From: Argonema galeatum A003/A1
GTDB taxonomy: Bacteria; Cyanobacteriota; Cyanobacteriia; Cyanobacteriales; Aerosakkonemataceae
Direction: 5' to 3'
Length of the DNA stretch: 64,000 nucleotides
Assembly: GCF_023333595.1 (NCBI RefSeq)
Contig: NZ_JAIQZM010000020.1
Location: forward strand, 1-64,000
A program made the position numbers and the translations under genes. Positions 1 through 7,820 of the stretch are shown here, piece by piece (position 1 is the first letter of the stretch; each line of letters begins with the position of its first letter). Below the pieces are notes generated by a model. That model had not been told where the DNA came from. It ran no database searches and saw only the letters and a program-made list of their open reading frames with translations.

Positions 1-80
1 AGTCATTAGTCATTAGTCATTAGTCATTAGTCATTAGTCATTAGTCATTAGTCATTAGTCATTAGTCATTAGTCATTGGT
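1..80. repeat. Tandem 7-bp repeat (AGTCATT)n at the window edge
   Basis: About eleven head-to-tail copies of AGTCATT run from the first base and end in a variant (AGTCATTGGTCA). This is a short tandemly repeated repetitive sequence of the kind scattered through cyanobacterial intergenic DNA. Related GTCAGTGG/GTCATTAG arrays recur near 4.0, 5.1 and 60.9 kb. There are no spacers, so it is not a CRISPR array. Confidence 0.9.
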
Positions 81-114
81 CAAAAAAAACGACCCATCTT
101 GCTTAATTTATTGG

Positions 115-387
115 CTATCCCCGCTGTTCTGGAGTTACCGGATCTTCGCGGGTAATTGATTTTAAAGCCCAAAACCAGCGCCCAGTATTTCTTTCCAGTT
201 CCCGCAACAGCATCGGTATCACATCACCACCCATGCCAATTATTTGCTGATACGCTGAGTGCATTGATAATTGGTCAGTAGATGAAACGCCTCGATTTTC
301 TCTTCTGCATTGCTCGACAAGCTGATAAAAAGTTGTTTCCAATTCAGCTTTTTTGCGAGACTGGGTTGCCTCTATCATTTCCCTCAA
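115..387 (-). pseudogene. Truncated small cyanobacterial hypothetical protein
   Basis: A 90-residue reading frame whose middle and C-terminal part (SMHSAYQQIIGMG, then PMLLRELERNTGRWFWALK, then ITREDPVTPEQRG) looks like a common small cyanobacterial protein of unknown function. From memory, relatives continue about 20 residues past the final PxxRG with a Trp-rich tail. Here a TAG follows at once and the DNA runs into the tandem repeat at the window edge, so the 3' end is probably lost. It lies in frame with, and downstream of, the truncated antitoxin frame at 421-537; one TAA is the only in-frame stop between them. It could be a remnant fused by deletion. No function is assigned. Confidence 0.5.
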
Positions 388-420
388 GTTAGTCGGAATG
401 TTATCTATATTTCTATCAGA

Positions 421-537
421 TTATAGTGGCATTAGCGCCGCTATTACTTGTCCATTGCGGGTTAAAATAATCGGCTCTTGACTGTTTGCATATTCCGCAA
501 GTGCCGACCTTGTCTCAGTAATTTCAATTACTCTCAT
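421..537 (-). pseudogene. Truncated Phd/YefM-type antitoxin
   Basis: A 38-codon frame starts MRVIEITETRSALAEYA and continues with PIILTRNGQVIAALMPL. This matches the N-terminal half of Phd/YefM antitoxins: the helix-rich DNA-binding start and the beta strand with the TRNGxxxAAL motif. Full-length family members are about 80-90 residues; here TAA follows directly after MPL. The frame then stays open into the next small gene, so one nonsense codon or a deletion separates them. No partner toxin is visible nearby. Family assignment is likely, function is probably lost. Confidence 0.6.
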
Positions 538-610
538 ATCCCTAGCCCTCTCCGCCTAACTTTGATTTATACTACACCCCAGAACCTAACACTATCCCGC
601 CTTCCCATCC

Positions 611-757
611 GTGAACCGAGATGCGCTAGTCGTAGGCATTAACCGCTACCTTTCCCTGAAAACCGCCGATGCAGAGTAAATCGCCCAACTGCTCGAAAAA
701 TACGGTCACTTCCGAGTACGGTGACTGCCAGAAACCCTCATTGACAGCCCAGTATTA
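611..757 (+). pseudogene. Remnant of a caspase-like (peptidase C14) gene
   Basis: Reading from a GTG gives VNRDALVVGINRYLSLKTADAE, then a stop, then in the same frame IAQLLEKYGHFRVR, a second stop, then LPETLID. This reproduces the N-terminal pattern of cyanobacterial caspase-family proteins (DALVVGINRY followed by DAEAIAQLLE and a yGxFxVxRLPE stretch), with an internal deletion and two nonsense codons. The fragment then ends in repeat DNA. It is a dead piece of a metacaspase-like gene; the catalytic His/Cys regions are absent. Confidence 0.6.
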
Positions 758-782
758 ACAACAAAATTAAGTTGATTAGGAC

Positions 783-1105
783 TTACGCTTTTCGCCCCCT
801 TAGCCCCCCAAATCTGGGGGCCCGATCCACCAGAAACTTCACTGCTGGCAAATCGCACAGACCGGCACCCGCTCGCATTGTATCTTCGATGTATAAATCT
901 GGTGAATCCGTGGGATCGATCGCAGCCGCGATGCCCCCTTGCGCCCAATCGCTAGCAGACAGAGGCAAGTTGTCTTTAGTAATCAAGCCGACCTGTAAAT
1001 ATTTTGGCAGGCAAAGCGCCGCATACAAACCAGCAGCACCCGCCCCAACGATCAAAACATCGAACTGGGTGGGCAAGTCTGGACTCGGTAAAAAACTTAC
1101 ATCTG
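783..1105 (-). pseudogene. nadB: 5' fragment of L-aspartate oxidase
   Basis: The reverse strand encodes LPTQFDVLIVGAGAAGLYAA, a dinucleotide-binding GxGxxG fold, followed by the flavoprotein signature SASDWAQGGIAAA and EDTMRAGAGLCD. These are typical of L-aspartate oxidase, which makes iminoaspartate for NAD synthesis. Only about 90 of the usual 500-plus residues remain. After FLVDRAP the frame runs into a GGGGGCTAAGGGGG-type repeat and ends. The frame is open upstream into the CPP-coding tandem repeat, so the exact start is unclear. A complete copy presumably exists elsewhere in the genome. Confidence 0.7.
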
Positions 1106-1160
1106 AGGAATACAAAAATAGCTCCCAGAAAAGGGGTGTGGTCAAAAACAGTTGGTGATA

Positions 1161-1210
1161 GGGACAAGGAGGACAAGGAGGACAAGGGGGACAAGGAGGA
1201 CAAGGGGGAC
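1161..1210. repeat. Tandem 9-bp repeat (GGACAAGGA/G)n
   Basis: About five copies of GGACAAGGA or GGACAAGGG lie upstream of the nadB fragment. On the minus strand they would read as Cys-Pro-Pro triplets, but nothing suggests that this is translated. Confidence 0.85.
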
Positions 1211-1387
1211 TCTTTCTGCCAACCAACTACTTATGACCGCACCCCCAGAAAAGTCCCACTACCAGCGTAATGGGATTAGTTAGCATTTTGCCAGAACCAA
1301 CTGTGAAAATAGGCCCAGGGGCAAAAGGAAAAGATTTCAGATTTCAAATCTAAAATCTAAAATCTAAAATTCCCCTAGTCCCTAGTT

Positions 1388-1825
1388 TTAACGATAGATA
1401 CCGTTGTTAATCCGATCGGCCCCTTGTACTAAGGCGTCTTCTACATAGGTCACCGTAAAGCTATCCAGGTTAGCTTGCAGAATTTCTTTCTGGCGATCGG
1501 AAAGCCCTGGAATGCTCAGCACATCCTCTACTTTTTCGTAAGGAGCATTTTTGACAATTTTCCCCGCCAGGGTGGGGTAAACTCCTGGGAATTGCCTGAA
1601 AGCTCGCACATTCGTGTTGTTCAAATCAATTTTTCCGCCCATCTGGCCTAGCTTTTGGTCTACCCGATTCCGCAGAACTTCTGCCGATTCTGCTGCCAAT
1701 ACCGGCGTTGAGCGTAAGGCGACACCAGTCAAAGAAGCCGCCATTGCCTTCTGGGGTTGCCCCAGCCATCCAAAGCTACCCAGTACCAGAGCGAATATCA
1801 TCAACAAACGCAGCAATCGTTTCAT
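1388..1825 (-). CDS. psbU: Photosystem II extrinsic protein PsbU
   Basis: PsbU is the 12-kDa lumenal extrinsic subunit that stabilises the manganese cluster of photosystem II. The 145-residue product starts with a basic n-region and hydrophobic core ([16 protein letters not shown]) ending near KAMA-A, a signal peptide for thylakoid-lumen export. The mature part has the family signatures [49 protein letters not shown] and the C-terminal NNGIYR. The start at 1825 is chosen because GGGAGG lies about ten bases upstream; an in-frame ATG 13 codons earlier lacks such a site. It is a monocistronic minus-strand gene between debris and the cyclase. Confidence is very high. Confidence 0.96.
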   Translation of the reverse strand: MKRLLRLLMIFALVLGSFGWLGQPQKAMAASLTGVALRSTPVLAAESAEVLRNRVDQKLGQMGGKIDLNNTNVRAFRQFPGVYPTLAGKIVKNAPYEKVEDVLSIPGLSDRQKEILQANLDSFTVTYVEDALVQGADRINNGIYR

Positions 1826-1946
1826 AAATAAAAACCTCCCTAAAAGAGCGGATTGAATCCACACACAGCTTTATCAAAGATTATTATCCGGTTTATAGCG
1901 CCCTAGTAAACCGATTCACTAATACTTCTTGGTGCCTTTTTAGCTT

Positions 1947-2020
1947 GTAGGGGCGAAGCAAACGGGGGTGAAAATCTAGGGAGAGAGCGATAGGTTATAG
2001 CCCGAATGCTTCGCCCCTAC
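1947..2020. repeat. Inverted repeat element, GTAGGGGCGAAGC family
   Basis: The outer arms GTAGGGGCGAAGCA and TGCTTCGCCCCTAC form a perfect 14-bp inverted repeat around an AT-rich centre. It sits between psbU and the FHA-cyclase gene. A related copy lies at 61151-61247. This is a miniature-element-like dispersed repeat without coding capacity. Confidence 0.75.
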
Positions 2021-2035
2021 GTTTACTCGAGCTTA

Positions 2036-3031
2036 TTAACCTTGGGGCTGCCTTTCCAACAAAGTATCCAAGTCGGCAAAGGTGCCTGCATAAGTCAGCG
2101 TAGGCTTATCATATCCCTTCAGATGCACGGTGTATTGCTTGAATCCAGATTGCTCGGCACCCAAAGGCAAGAGATATTTGTAGGTAGTTTCGCCCAAGGC
2201 AATATCCAGGCGCAGTTCTTTGGTAGAGGATTCCAGGCGAAAGGCAGCATTCACCGTATCGCCCAAAGCAGTATAATCGGGCCGATCGCCACTTCCCGTA
2301 TTCCCCACCATTGCATAGCCAGTATTGATTCCCGCCCCAATCCGCAGCGGGAAAGGCAAGGGATATTGATTGTACAAATCGTCTGTCATTTTGTGGAGGG
2401 CGCTCAGAGCATGACAAATGCTGCCGATCTCCTCGTTAGAGATGCCCCGGCTACCGTGAAACCAAACCGCCATAATCGCATCGCCGATGTACTTATCAAC
2501 CCAACTGCCATGTTCCCGAATAATACTGCCGGAATGACGAAACCATGTGCCAATCAACTCCGAGAGAATCTTTTCATCAAGTTGTCGGGTTAGCCCGGTA
2601 AAGTCGCGGATATCCACAACCATCACCGAGATCAGGCGGCGCACGTGCAAAGCCGAAGTTGCCGTCAACTCATCCGAATGCGAACTGCTAGGAGCGTTAG
2701 CTTGATAGTTGACGGTGGGCGAGAAAAATTCCAATTCAGTTTGACCGAAAGTGAGGCTATCGCCATGTCGCAGCGTTACGGGTACGCTTACCCTGCGCCC
2801 ATTCACGAAGGAGCCATTGCGGCTACCAAGATCGATCAGATAGAATTCCCCGGTTTCCATGCACTGTAACATTGCGTGGTTACGGGAAATCCAACGATCC
2901 GGCAACACAAAATTGTTGTCGTCACTACGACCAACAGTCCAGCAATAACTGCCCACTAATGGAAGGTAGCGATTACCAGATTCGGTCCGAAGTAAAAGAT
3001 AAGGAGTGGTAGTGGGTTGCAACGTCACCAC
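2036..3031 (-). CDS. FHA domain-containing class III adenylate/guanylate cyclase
   Basis: A 331-residue soluble protein with two domains. Residues about 25-95 form an FHA phosphothreonine-binding domain, with GR at 34-35, SRNH at 49-52 and GSRNGSFVNG at 69-78. Residues about 130-305 form a class III nucleotide cyclase domain: VVDIRDFTGLT carries the first metal-binding Asp (D140), YIGDAIMAVW the second (D184), and DYTALGDTVNAAFRLE the purine-site region. The Lys before YIGD and the Thr in DYT fit ATP rather than GTP specificity, so cAMP production is the likelier activity. FHA probably recruits or senses a phosphorylated partner. No kinase gene is adjacent. Two CRP-like palindromes elsewhere in the window are compatible with cAMP signalling. 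Confidence 0.88.
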   Translation of the reverse strand: MVTLQPTTTPYLLLRTESGNRYLPLVGSYCWTVGRSDDNNFVLPDRWISRNHAMLQCMETGEFYLIDLGSRNGSFVNGRRVSVPVTLRHGDSLTFGQTELEFFSPTVNYQANAPSSSHSDELTATSALHVRRLISVMVVDIRDFTGLTRQLDEKILSELIGTWFRHSGSIIREHGSWVDKYIGDAIMAVWFHGSRGISNEEIGSICHALSALHKMTDDLYNQYPLPFPLRIGAGINTGYAMVGNTGSGDRPDYTALGDTVNAAFRLESSTKELRLDIALGETTYKYLLPLGAEQSGFKQYTVHLKGYDKPTLTYAGTFADLDTLLERQPQG

Positions 3032-3142
3032 ATGACTAAAGAAGCGACGAAGAGCTAGTCAGAGTCTTAATCTTGAAGCAATTCAGGCACTATTAATGCC
3101 CTTCATCCCTCGCAAGAGCGGTGCTGTTGGCGATAAATTCGC

Positions 3143-3880
3143 TCAGGCGGCTCTTGCAGCCAACCAAAACAGGCTATCTACAAAAATTGTACTCAATACT
3201 GCTCCACTAAACGCCCACCAGTGTAGCTGTCTGGAGCGTAACGGTAAAGTACCCACGATTAAAAGAACACCGACAAGTACAACAGCCCATACGATCCCCC
3301 AAGGTGTCTGAACTTGCGCTAGAGCATTTTGTAAAATTGGTGTCGCCAAAGTTGGCTCTACCTGCATCAATTGCCGCCAAGATGGCATCAGATCGACTAC
3401 GTAAAAGTATATATCCGTTACCGCCGTTCCAAACAGGGAACCCAAATAAAATAAACTACCCACTTTCCACCTATTTTGCGCCACACACCAAAGTGCTAAG
3501 GGCAGGCAAATCGCTTCTACTGGCAAGTGGATTGCCGGTTCCCAGCGCAGCCAACCCCAATAAATCGATCCTGCTAGCCAACTCCAGCTGAACCCCAGCA
3601 GCAAGTCTCCCCATATCTGCGTCCCCCGACGCCTCTGCAAGGCGAAACTCAATCCCACCCAGCCGGCAGTTAAAAATAAACTTAGCAGTGGCAGCAGCCG
3701 CACTAATGGCGCTTGCATAAACACCGGCACTGAAACTAAAAACGAAGCCGCCCCGAAAACCAACCAAGCTCTTTTGGAACCAACTCGCGATCGCAAAGAC
3801 GCAGACTCGCTTTGCCCAGACAGGGCTGGGGAAATAGAAGCGGAAACAGGTGTGAAGGCTGACAAGGTATCGTTTAACAA
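3143..3880 (-). CDS. DUF3120 integral membrane protein
   Basis: A 245-residue polytopic membrane protein of a family found in cyanobacteria. The first 35 residues are polar and Ser-rich; after that several hydrophobic segments alternate with short loops. The recognisable core contains VSVPVFMQAPLVR, GDLLLGFSWSWLAGSIYWGW, HLPVEAICLPLALWC and GSLFGTAVTDIYFYVVDL. Function is unknown. The gene is convergent with nothing obvious and divergent from uppP about 270 bp away. The start may lie a few codons downstream, because the N-terminal extension is poorly conserved in my recollection. Confidence 0.75.
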   Translation of the reverse strand: MLNDTLSAFTPVSASISPALSGQSESASLRSRVGSKRAWLVFGAASFLVSVPVFMQAPLVRLLPLLSLFLTAGWVGLSFALQRRRGTQIWGDLLLGFSWSWLAGSIYWGWLRWEPAIHLPVEAICLPLALWCVAQNRWKVGSLFYLGSLFGTAVTDIYFYVVDLMPSWRQLMQVEPTLATPILQNALAQVQTPWGIVWAVVLVGVLLIVGTLPLRSRQLHWWAFSGAVLSTIFVDSLFWLAARAA

Positions 3881-3983
3881 AGTATTATTAATTTTTGTTA
3901 CTAAAGTTTATCTTATTCAAGATATCACAAAAAATATCCCCCCCCTGGGCATTGTTTTTATTTTATCGTAGTTTCTCAGGACT

Positions 3984-4046
3984 GGGCATTGGGCAAAAGG
4001 TCATTAGTCATTAGGCATTGGCATTGGGGTCAGTTTGGGCATTGGA
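3984..4046. repeat. Degenerate GGGCATTGG / GTCATTAG repeats
   Basis: Short imperfect repeats (GGGCATTGG, GTCATTAG, GGCATTGG) occupy the divergent gap between the DUF3120 gene and uppP. They are related to the array at the left window edge. No coding signal is seen. Confidence 0.6.
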
Positions 4047-4146
4047 AGAAGAATCCTTCTTTTGACTTTTGACTTCCGCTCTTCGGCACTAGCCCCTACC
4101 AGTCCCCAGATAGGCTATGCTCGATCGCGTGTGCTTAGAGGACAAC

Positions 4147-5127
4147 ATGGGTTTATCGAAACATCAACTTTTTACGCTTGCTAGCACCAGTTCTGCCAGC
4201 GCTCTTTTAGCTCTATTTTTAAATGCTCTGGGCACACATCTGTCAGCGGCTACAACCGCTGAGTCAGTTGCGACTCGATCGGTTGCTCAGGTAAATATAT
4301 TTCAAGCCATCATTCTAGGCATGGTGCAAGGCTTAACCGAATTCTTGCCGATCAGCAGCACGGCTCATCTTAAAGTGGTGCCCGTAGTCTTGGGGTGGGG
4401 CGATCCCGGTGTCGCCTTTACCGCTGTGATTCAGCTGGGTAGTATTGCCGCCGTGCTGTGGTACTTTTGGCGTGACTTGACAAATATCACGATAGGTAGT
4501 ATAGAAGCGATCGTCCGAAAAGATTACAATTCCCAAGATTTTCAAATGGGGTTGGGAATTGTTCTGGGAACGATACCGATCGTTTTTTTCGGGTTGTTAA
4601 TTAAAATCCTGATACCCGACTTTGATAACTCACCCCTACGGAGTTTAGGAGCGATCGCATGCGCCTCCATTTTGATGTCTCTGTTGCTGGGAATAGCAGA
4701 GCGACTGGGGACACGCAAGCGTAATTTTGAAGCCCTTGGAGTCCGAGACGGGATATTAATGGGTTTAGGTCAGTGTTTGGCTTTAATCCCAGGTTGCTCT
4801 CGTTCAGGTTCAACGCTAACAGCTGGGCTATTCATGGGTTTAGAGCGTGCAACAGCGGCGCGTTTTTCGTTTTTGCTGGGCATTCCAGCGATTACCTTAG
4901 CTGGATTGGTAGAGCTAAAAGATGCTTTTAAGGAAGGGTTAGGTAGTGCTGGAGTGCTTCCGATCGTAATCGGCATCATCTCAGCAACAATTTTTTCATA
5001 CATCTCTATCGCATGGCTGATGCGTTTCCTGCAAACACAGAGTACCTGGGTATTTATCTGGTATAGATTGGCATTCGGGGTAGCAATTCTGGGTGCGATC
5101 GCCGCTGGAGTACTGCAAAATAGCTAA
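4147..5127 (+). CDS. uppP: Undecaprenyl-diphosphatase (UppP/BacA)
   Basis: This integral membrane phosphatase converts undecaprenyl diphosphate to the monophosphate, recycling the lipid carrier for peptidoglycan and polysaccharide export. Family motifs are intact: QGLTEFLPISSTAHL in the first conserved segment and PGCSRSGSTLTAGL in the second, with multiple membrane helices between and after them. The protein is about 326 residues. It carries a roughly 45-residue N-terminal extension resembling a signal peptide (LFTLASTSSASALLALFLNAL), which I recall from other cyanobacterial UppP. The ATG at 4147 is preferred over one at 4117 because AGAGGA lies five bases upstream of it. Confidence 0.93.
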   Translation: MGLSKHQLFTLASTSSASALLALFLNALGTHLSAATTAESVATRSVAQVNIFQAIILGMVQGLTEFLPISSTAHLKVVPVVLGWGDPGVAFTAVIQLGSIAAVLWYFWRDLTNITIGSIEAIVRKDYNSQDFQMGLGIVLGTIPIVFFGLLIKILIPDFDNSPLRSLGAIACASILMSLLLGIAERLGTRKRNFEALGVRDGILMGLGQCLALIPGCSRSGSTLTAGLFMGLERATAARFSFLLGIPAITLAGLVELKDAFKEGLGSAGVLPIVIGIISATIFSYISIAWLMRFLQTQSTWVFIWYRLAFGVAILGAIAAGVLQNS

Positions 5128-5230
5128 TAGGGTCATCGGTCAGCAGTCAGTGGCCAATAGTCAGTAGTTAGTAGAGAAACAACTGACTATTGACAACTGA
5201 CTATTGACAACAGACAACTAACAATTACCA
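5128..5230. repeat. Intergenic GTCAGTAG/TGACTATTGACAAC repeats
   Basis: The whole gap between uppP and the radical SAM gene consists of short, partly inverted repeats (GGTCAGCAGTCAGTGG, CAACTGACTATTGACAACTG). The same vocabulary recurs near 61.4 kb. No promoter motif could be recognised with confidence. Confidence 0.65.
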
Positions 5231-6607
5231 ATGAGCGAAACTTCGATTCTTCCAGCATTAATTACCAAAGTTCTCCCAGATTCCATCGCCGCAGAAATTG
5301 GGTTTGAAATAGGCGATCGCATAGTTTCCATCAACGGCGATCGGCCCCGCGACCTGATCGACTACAAATTTTTGTGCGCCGATGAATTTCTGGAACTAGA
5401 AGTTATAGACACCAAAGGCAACAATCATCGCGTTGAAATTGAGAAAGACTACGATGAAGACTTAGGATTAGAATTTGAGACAGCCTTATTCGATGGCTTA
5501 ATCCAGTGCAATAACCGCTGTCCCTTCTGCTTCATAGATCAACAGCCACCAGGCAAACGAAAATCCCTCTATCTTAAAGATGATGACTATCGACTCAGCT
5601 TCCTATATGGCTCCTACTTAACCCTAACTAATCTTACCCAAAAAGAATGGGATCGCATAGAACAGATGCGACTATCTCCCCTCTACGTATCTGTTCACGC
5701 CACCGAACCAGAAGTGCGAATTCGCCTGCTAAAAAATCCTCGCGCCGGACAGATTTTAGAACATCTGAAATGGTTTAAAAAACGGCGTCTGCAAATTCAT
5801 GCCCAAGTAGTTGTTTGTCCCGGCATTAATGATGGCATTCACTTAGAGCAAACTTTGCTTGATTTAGCAAAATTCCACACAGGCGATATTCCTGCTGTAG
5901 CTTCTGTCGCAGTAGTTCCGGTGGGTTTGACGCGCTTTCGTCCAGCCGAAGATGAATTGACGGCAGTTACACCCGAAAAAGCACAAGAAGTAATTGCCCA
6001 AGTGCAGGAACTCCAAGCATTATTTGTGGCCAAAGGCAAGAAATCCTCAAATCCAAAATCCCAGTGTGTTTGGTTAGCCGATGAGTGGTTTTTAATTGCT
6101 AGACAGGAGTTGCCGCCAGAATCCCACTATGAAGATTATCCGCAAATAGATAATGGTGTGGGTTCGATTCGCCTATTCCTGAGAAAGTTTGAGGAAGCTG
6201 CTAATAATTTACCATTGGAAATTTATCCATCGCAAACATTTACTTGGGTAGTGGGGAATGCGGTTGAGTTAGCATTTGAGCCAATCCTGCAACGACTCAA
6301 TCAGGTGAAAGGATTGCAGGTGAATATGGCAGCTTTTCCCAGTCGATATTGGGGACAGAGTATTAGCGTTACAGGTTTGTTGACTGGTCAGGATTTGTTG
6401 GAAAATTTACAAGGAAAAGATTTGGGAGATGGGATTTTATTGCCAGCTTTGATGTTGAAGCATGGGGAGACAAGGTTTTTGGATGATATGACCGTTGAGG
6501 AACTTGCCGATAAATTGGGAATACGGATTTTGCCAGTGTCGGGAGTTGAAGGGTTGATTGATGAAATCAAGAAATTAAATTCGTTTCTTAAGGATGGAAG
6601 AGGCTAA
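5231..6607 (+). CDS. TIGR03279 family radical SAM protein (PDZ, DUF512)
   Basis: A 458-residue iron-sulfur protein of unknown reaction, conserved in cyanobacteria. Residues about 8-40 resemble a PDZ-like domain (LITKVLPDSIAAEIGFEIGD). The radical SAM cluster motif is C93-x3-C97-x2-C100 (CNNRCPFCFIDQ), followed by the family stretch LKDDDYRLSFLYGSYLTLTN. The C-terminal half is the DUF512 region, including PSQTFTWVVGNA and DGILLPALMLKHGETRFLDD. The ATG at 5231 has no strong Shine-Dalgarno. The next feature downstream is an insertion sequence, so the gene is probably transcribed alone. Confidence 0.9.
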   Translation: MSETSILPALITKVLPDSIAAEIGFEIGDRIVSINGDRPRDLIDYKFLCADEFLELEVIDTKGNNHRVEIEKDYDEDLGLEFETALFDGLIQCNNRCPFCFIDQQPPGKRKSLYLKDDDYRLSFLYGSYLTLTNLTQKEWDRIEQMRLSPLYVSVHATEPEVRIRLLKNPRAGQILEHLKWFKKRRLQIHAQVVVCPGINDGIHLEQTLLDLAKFHTGDIPAVASVAVVPVGLTRFRPAEDELTAVTPEKAQEVIAQVQELQALFVAKGKKSSNPKSQCVWLADEWFLIARQELPPESHYEDYPQIDNGVGSIRLFLRKFEEAANNLPLEIYPSQTFTWVVGNAVELAFEPILQRLNQVKGLQVNMAAFPSRYWGQSISVTGLLTGQDLLENLQGKDLGDGILLPALMLKHGETRFLDDMTVEELADKLGIRILPVSGVEGLIDEIKKLNSFLKDGRG

Positions 6608-6673
6608 ATTTCAGATTTCAGGTTTAAAATAAACAAATCTAAAATCTAAAATCTAAAATTCTTTGATGACTCA

Positions 6674-6686
6674 TAGACATCTCCAA
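6674..6686. repeat. Left terminal inverted repeat of the IS
   Basis: TAGACATCTCCAA is exactly complementary to the sequence at 7808-7820. It starts 67 bp after the stop codon of the radical SAM gene. Confidence 0.8.
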
Positions 6687-6741
6687 CATATAAACTAAAC
6701 TGCGATCGAATAGGGTAAAATAGAGTTTTACCTAGCCAAAA

Positions 6742-7642
6742 ATGAGCCAACTCAGAGAGTATATAGAGAAGCACCCATCAGAAGCCCAAAGATTAGTGGG
6801 TGTCGATGAAGAACAACTAAGGTCGTTAATCAGTCAAGCCGAAAGATTACACAATCAAAAGGAACTGGTAAGAGAACAGAAAAAAACGAGAATAATTAAA
6901 GCAGGAGGGGGACGAAGAGCCAAGTTAAGCCTGAGTGACCAAATTCTTTTAACCCTAGTATACCTACATCACTTACCAACATTCCAAATGTTAGGAGTTC
7001 AGTTTGAGGTTAGCGAATCAGCGGCCAACTATATATTTCATTACTGGCTAGGAATATTAAGAGAGCTTTTGCCAGCATCTCTAGTAGAACAAGTAAAAAA
7101 AAAACGAGTCAGAGTGGTCATGGGTAGCCGAAATATTAAGCAAATTTGAGTTAATAGTAGATAGCTGCGAACAGCCCCGTGAAAGACCTACGTCATATCA
7201 AGAGCAAAAAAAGTATTACTCAGGAAAGAATAAAAAACATACCTTTAAAAATCAATTAATTGTCATGCCTACAGGTCAAGAAATAGTTGATGTAGTAGTG
7301 GAAAAGCCCGGTGCAACCAGCGATATAAAAATTTGGCGAGAACGGCGTACAGAATTAAGTGATAACCAAAAGTTTCAAGGAGATAAAGCTTATGTAGGAG
7401 AACCAGCAATTGACACACCTCATAAGAAAACTAGAAGTAAAAATATTACAGTTGAACAAAAACAAGAGACTCAAAAAAAGGCGCGAAGAAGAGTGGTGGT
7501 AGAAGATCTAATTAGACTGGTGAAAACTTTTCGGATAGCAGCCGAAAGATTTCGGTTAAAAACAGCCAATTATGAACCAGTAATTCTAGCCGTATGTGGG
7601 TTAATTAGATGGCGGATAGGCGCGATAGTTTTAAATAGTTAA
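6742..7642 (+). CDS. IS5-family DDE transposase, two frames joined at A10
   Basis: The first frame (6742-7149) encodes an N-terminal helix-turn-helix region (AKLSLSDQILLTLVYLHHLP, then SESAANYIFHYWLGILRELL). The second frame, open from 7103 to 7642, carries the catalytic part: ELIVDSCEQPRERP (first Asp), KFQGDKAYVGEPAI (second Asp) and RRRVVVEDLIRLVKTFRIA (Glu). The frames meet at ten consecutive A residues (7095-7104). Removing one A joins them into a single protein of about 300 residues. This may be programmed slippage or a simple inactivating indel. Conserved catalytic residues in both parts suggest recent activity. Confidence 0.85.
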
Positions 7643-7734
7643 AATCTCTAAAAAATCCTGGCAAATATGAAATAATCTTATTTAATAAACCCGCTCTATT
7701 TTGACTGCAACACGGTCAAAGCCCTATGTAACCG

Positions 7735-7784
7735 TTGGTTTTTGACTACCTGCCCCCTTAAGGGGGCAGGTAGTCAAAAACCAA
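7735..7784. repeat. 50-bp perfect palindrome inside the IS right end
   Basis: The 25-bp half site beginning TTGGTTTTTGACTACCTG is followed immediately by its exact reverse complement, with no loop. It lies 93 bp after the transposase stop and 24 bp before the right terminal repeat. It could act as a bidirectional transcription barrier or be a separate palindromic repeat carried by the element. Confidence 0.9.
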
Positions 7785-7807
7785 TATTAGAAAGGCTTTG
7801 GTAGTTT

Positions 7808-7820
7808 TTGGAGATGTCTA
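7808..7820. repeat. Right terminal inverted repeat of the IS
   Basis: TTGGAGATGTCTA mirrors the left end. Its last base is directly followed by the ATG of the hydrolase gene at 7821. Confidence 0.8.
7810..7820 (+). promoter_or_regulatory. Ribosome binding site supplied by the IS end
   Basis: GGAG at 7810-7813 lies inside the right terminal inverted repeat, seven bases before the ATG at 7821. The insertion therefore replaced the original 5' leader and now provides the Shine-Dalgarno sequence of the downstream gene. Confidence 0.55.

Larger units (their letters stand above)
6674..7820 (+). mobile_element. IS5-family (IS427-like) insertion sequence
   Basis: A 1147-bp element bounded by the 13-bp inverted repeats TAGACATCTCCAA (6674-6686) and TTGGAGATGTCTA (7808-7820). 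If the outer TA is counted as target, the duplication is TA, as in the IS427 group of IS5. It encodes one DDE transposase split over two frames at a run of ten A residues, also typical of that group. The right end abuts the start codon of the CocE-type gene. A 50-bp perfect palindrome lies between transposase and right end. The group name is from knowledge of IS families, not from a search. Confidence 0.8.

Noticed and set aside
1..80. Possible CRISPR array
   Set aside because: The units are only 7 bp and contiguous, with no spacers; the same is true of the arrays at 38671 and 60935.
2006..2593. 195-codon plus-strand ORF opposite the cyclase gene
   Set aside because: It is antisense to conserved cyclase motifs and lacks a ribosome site.
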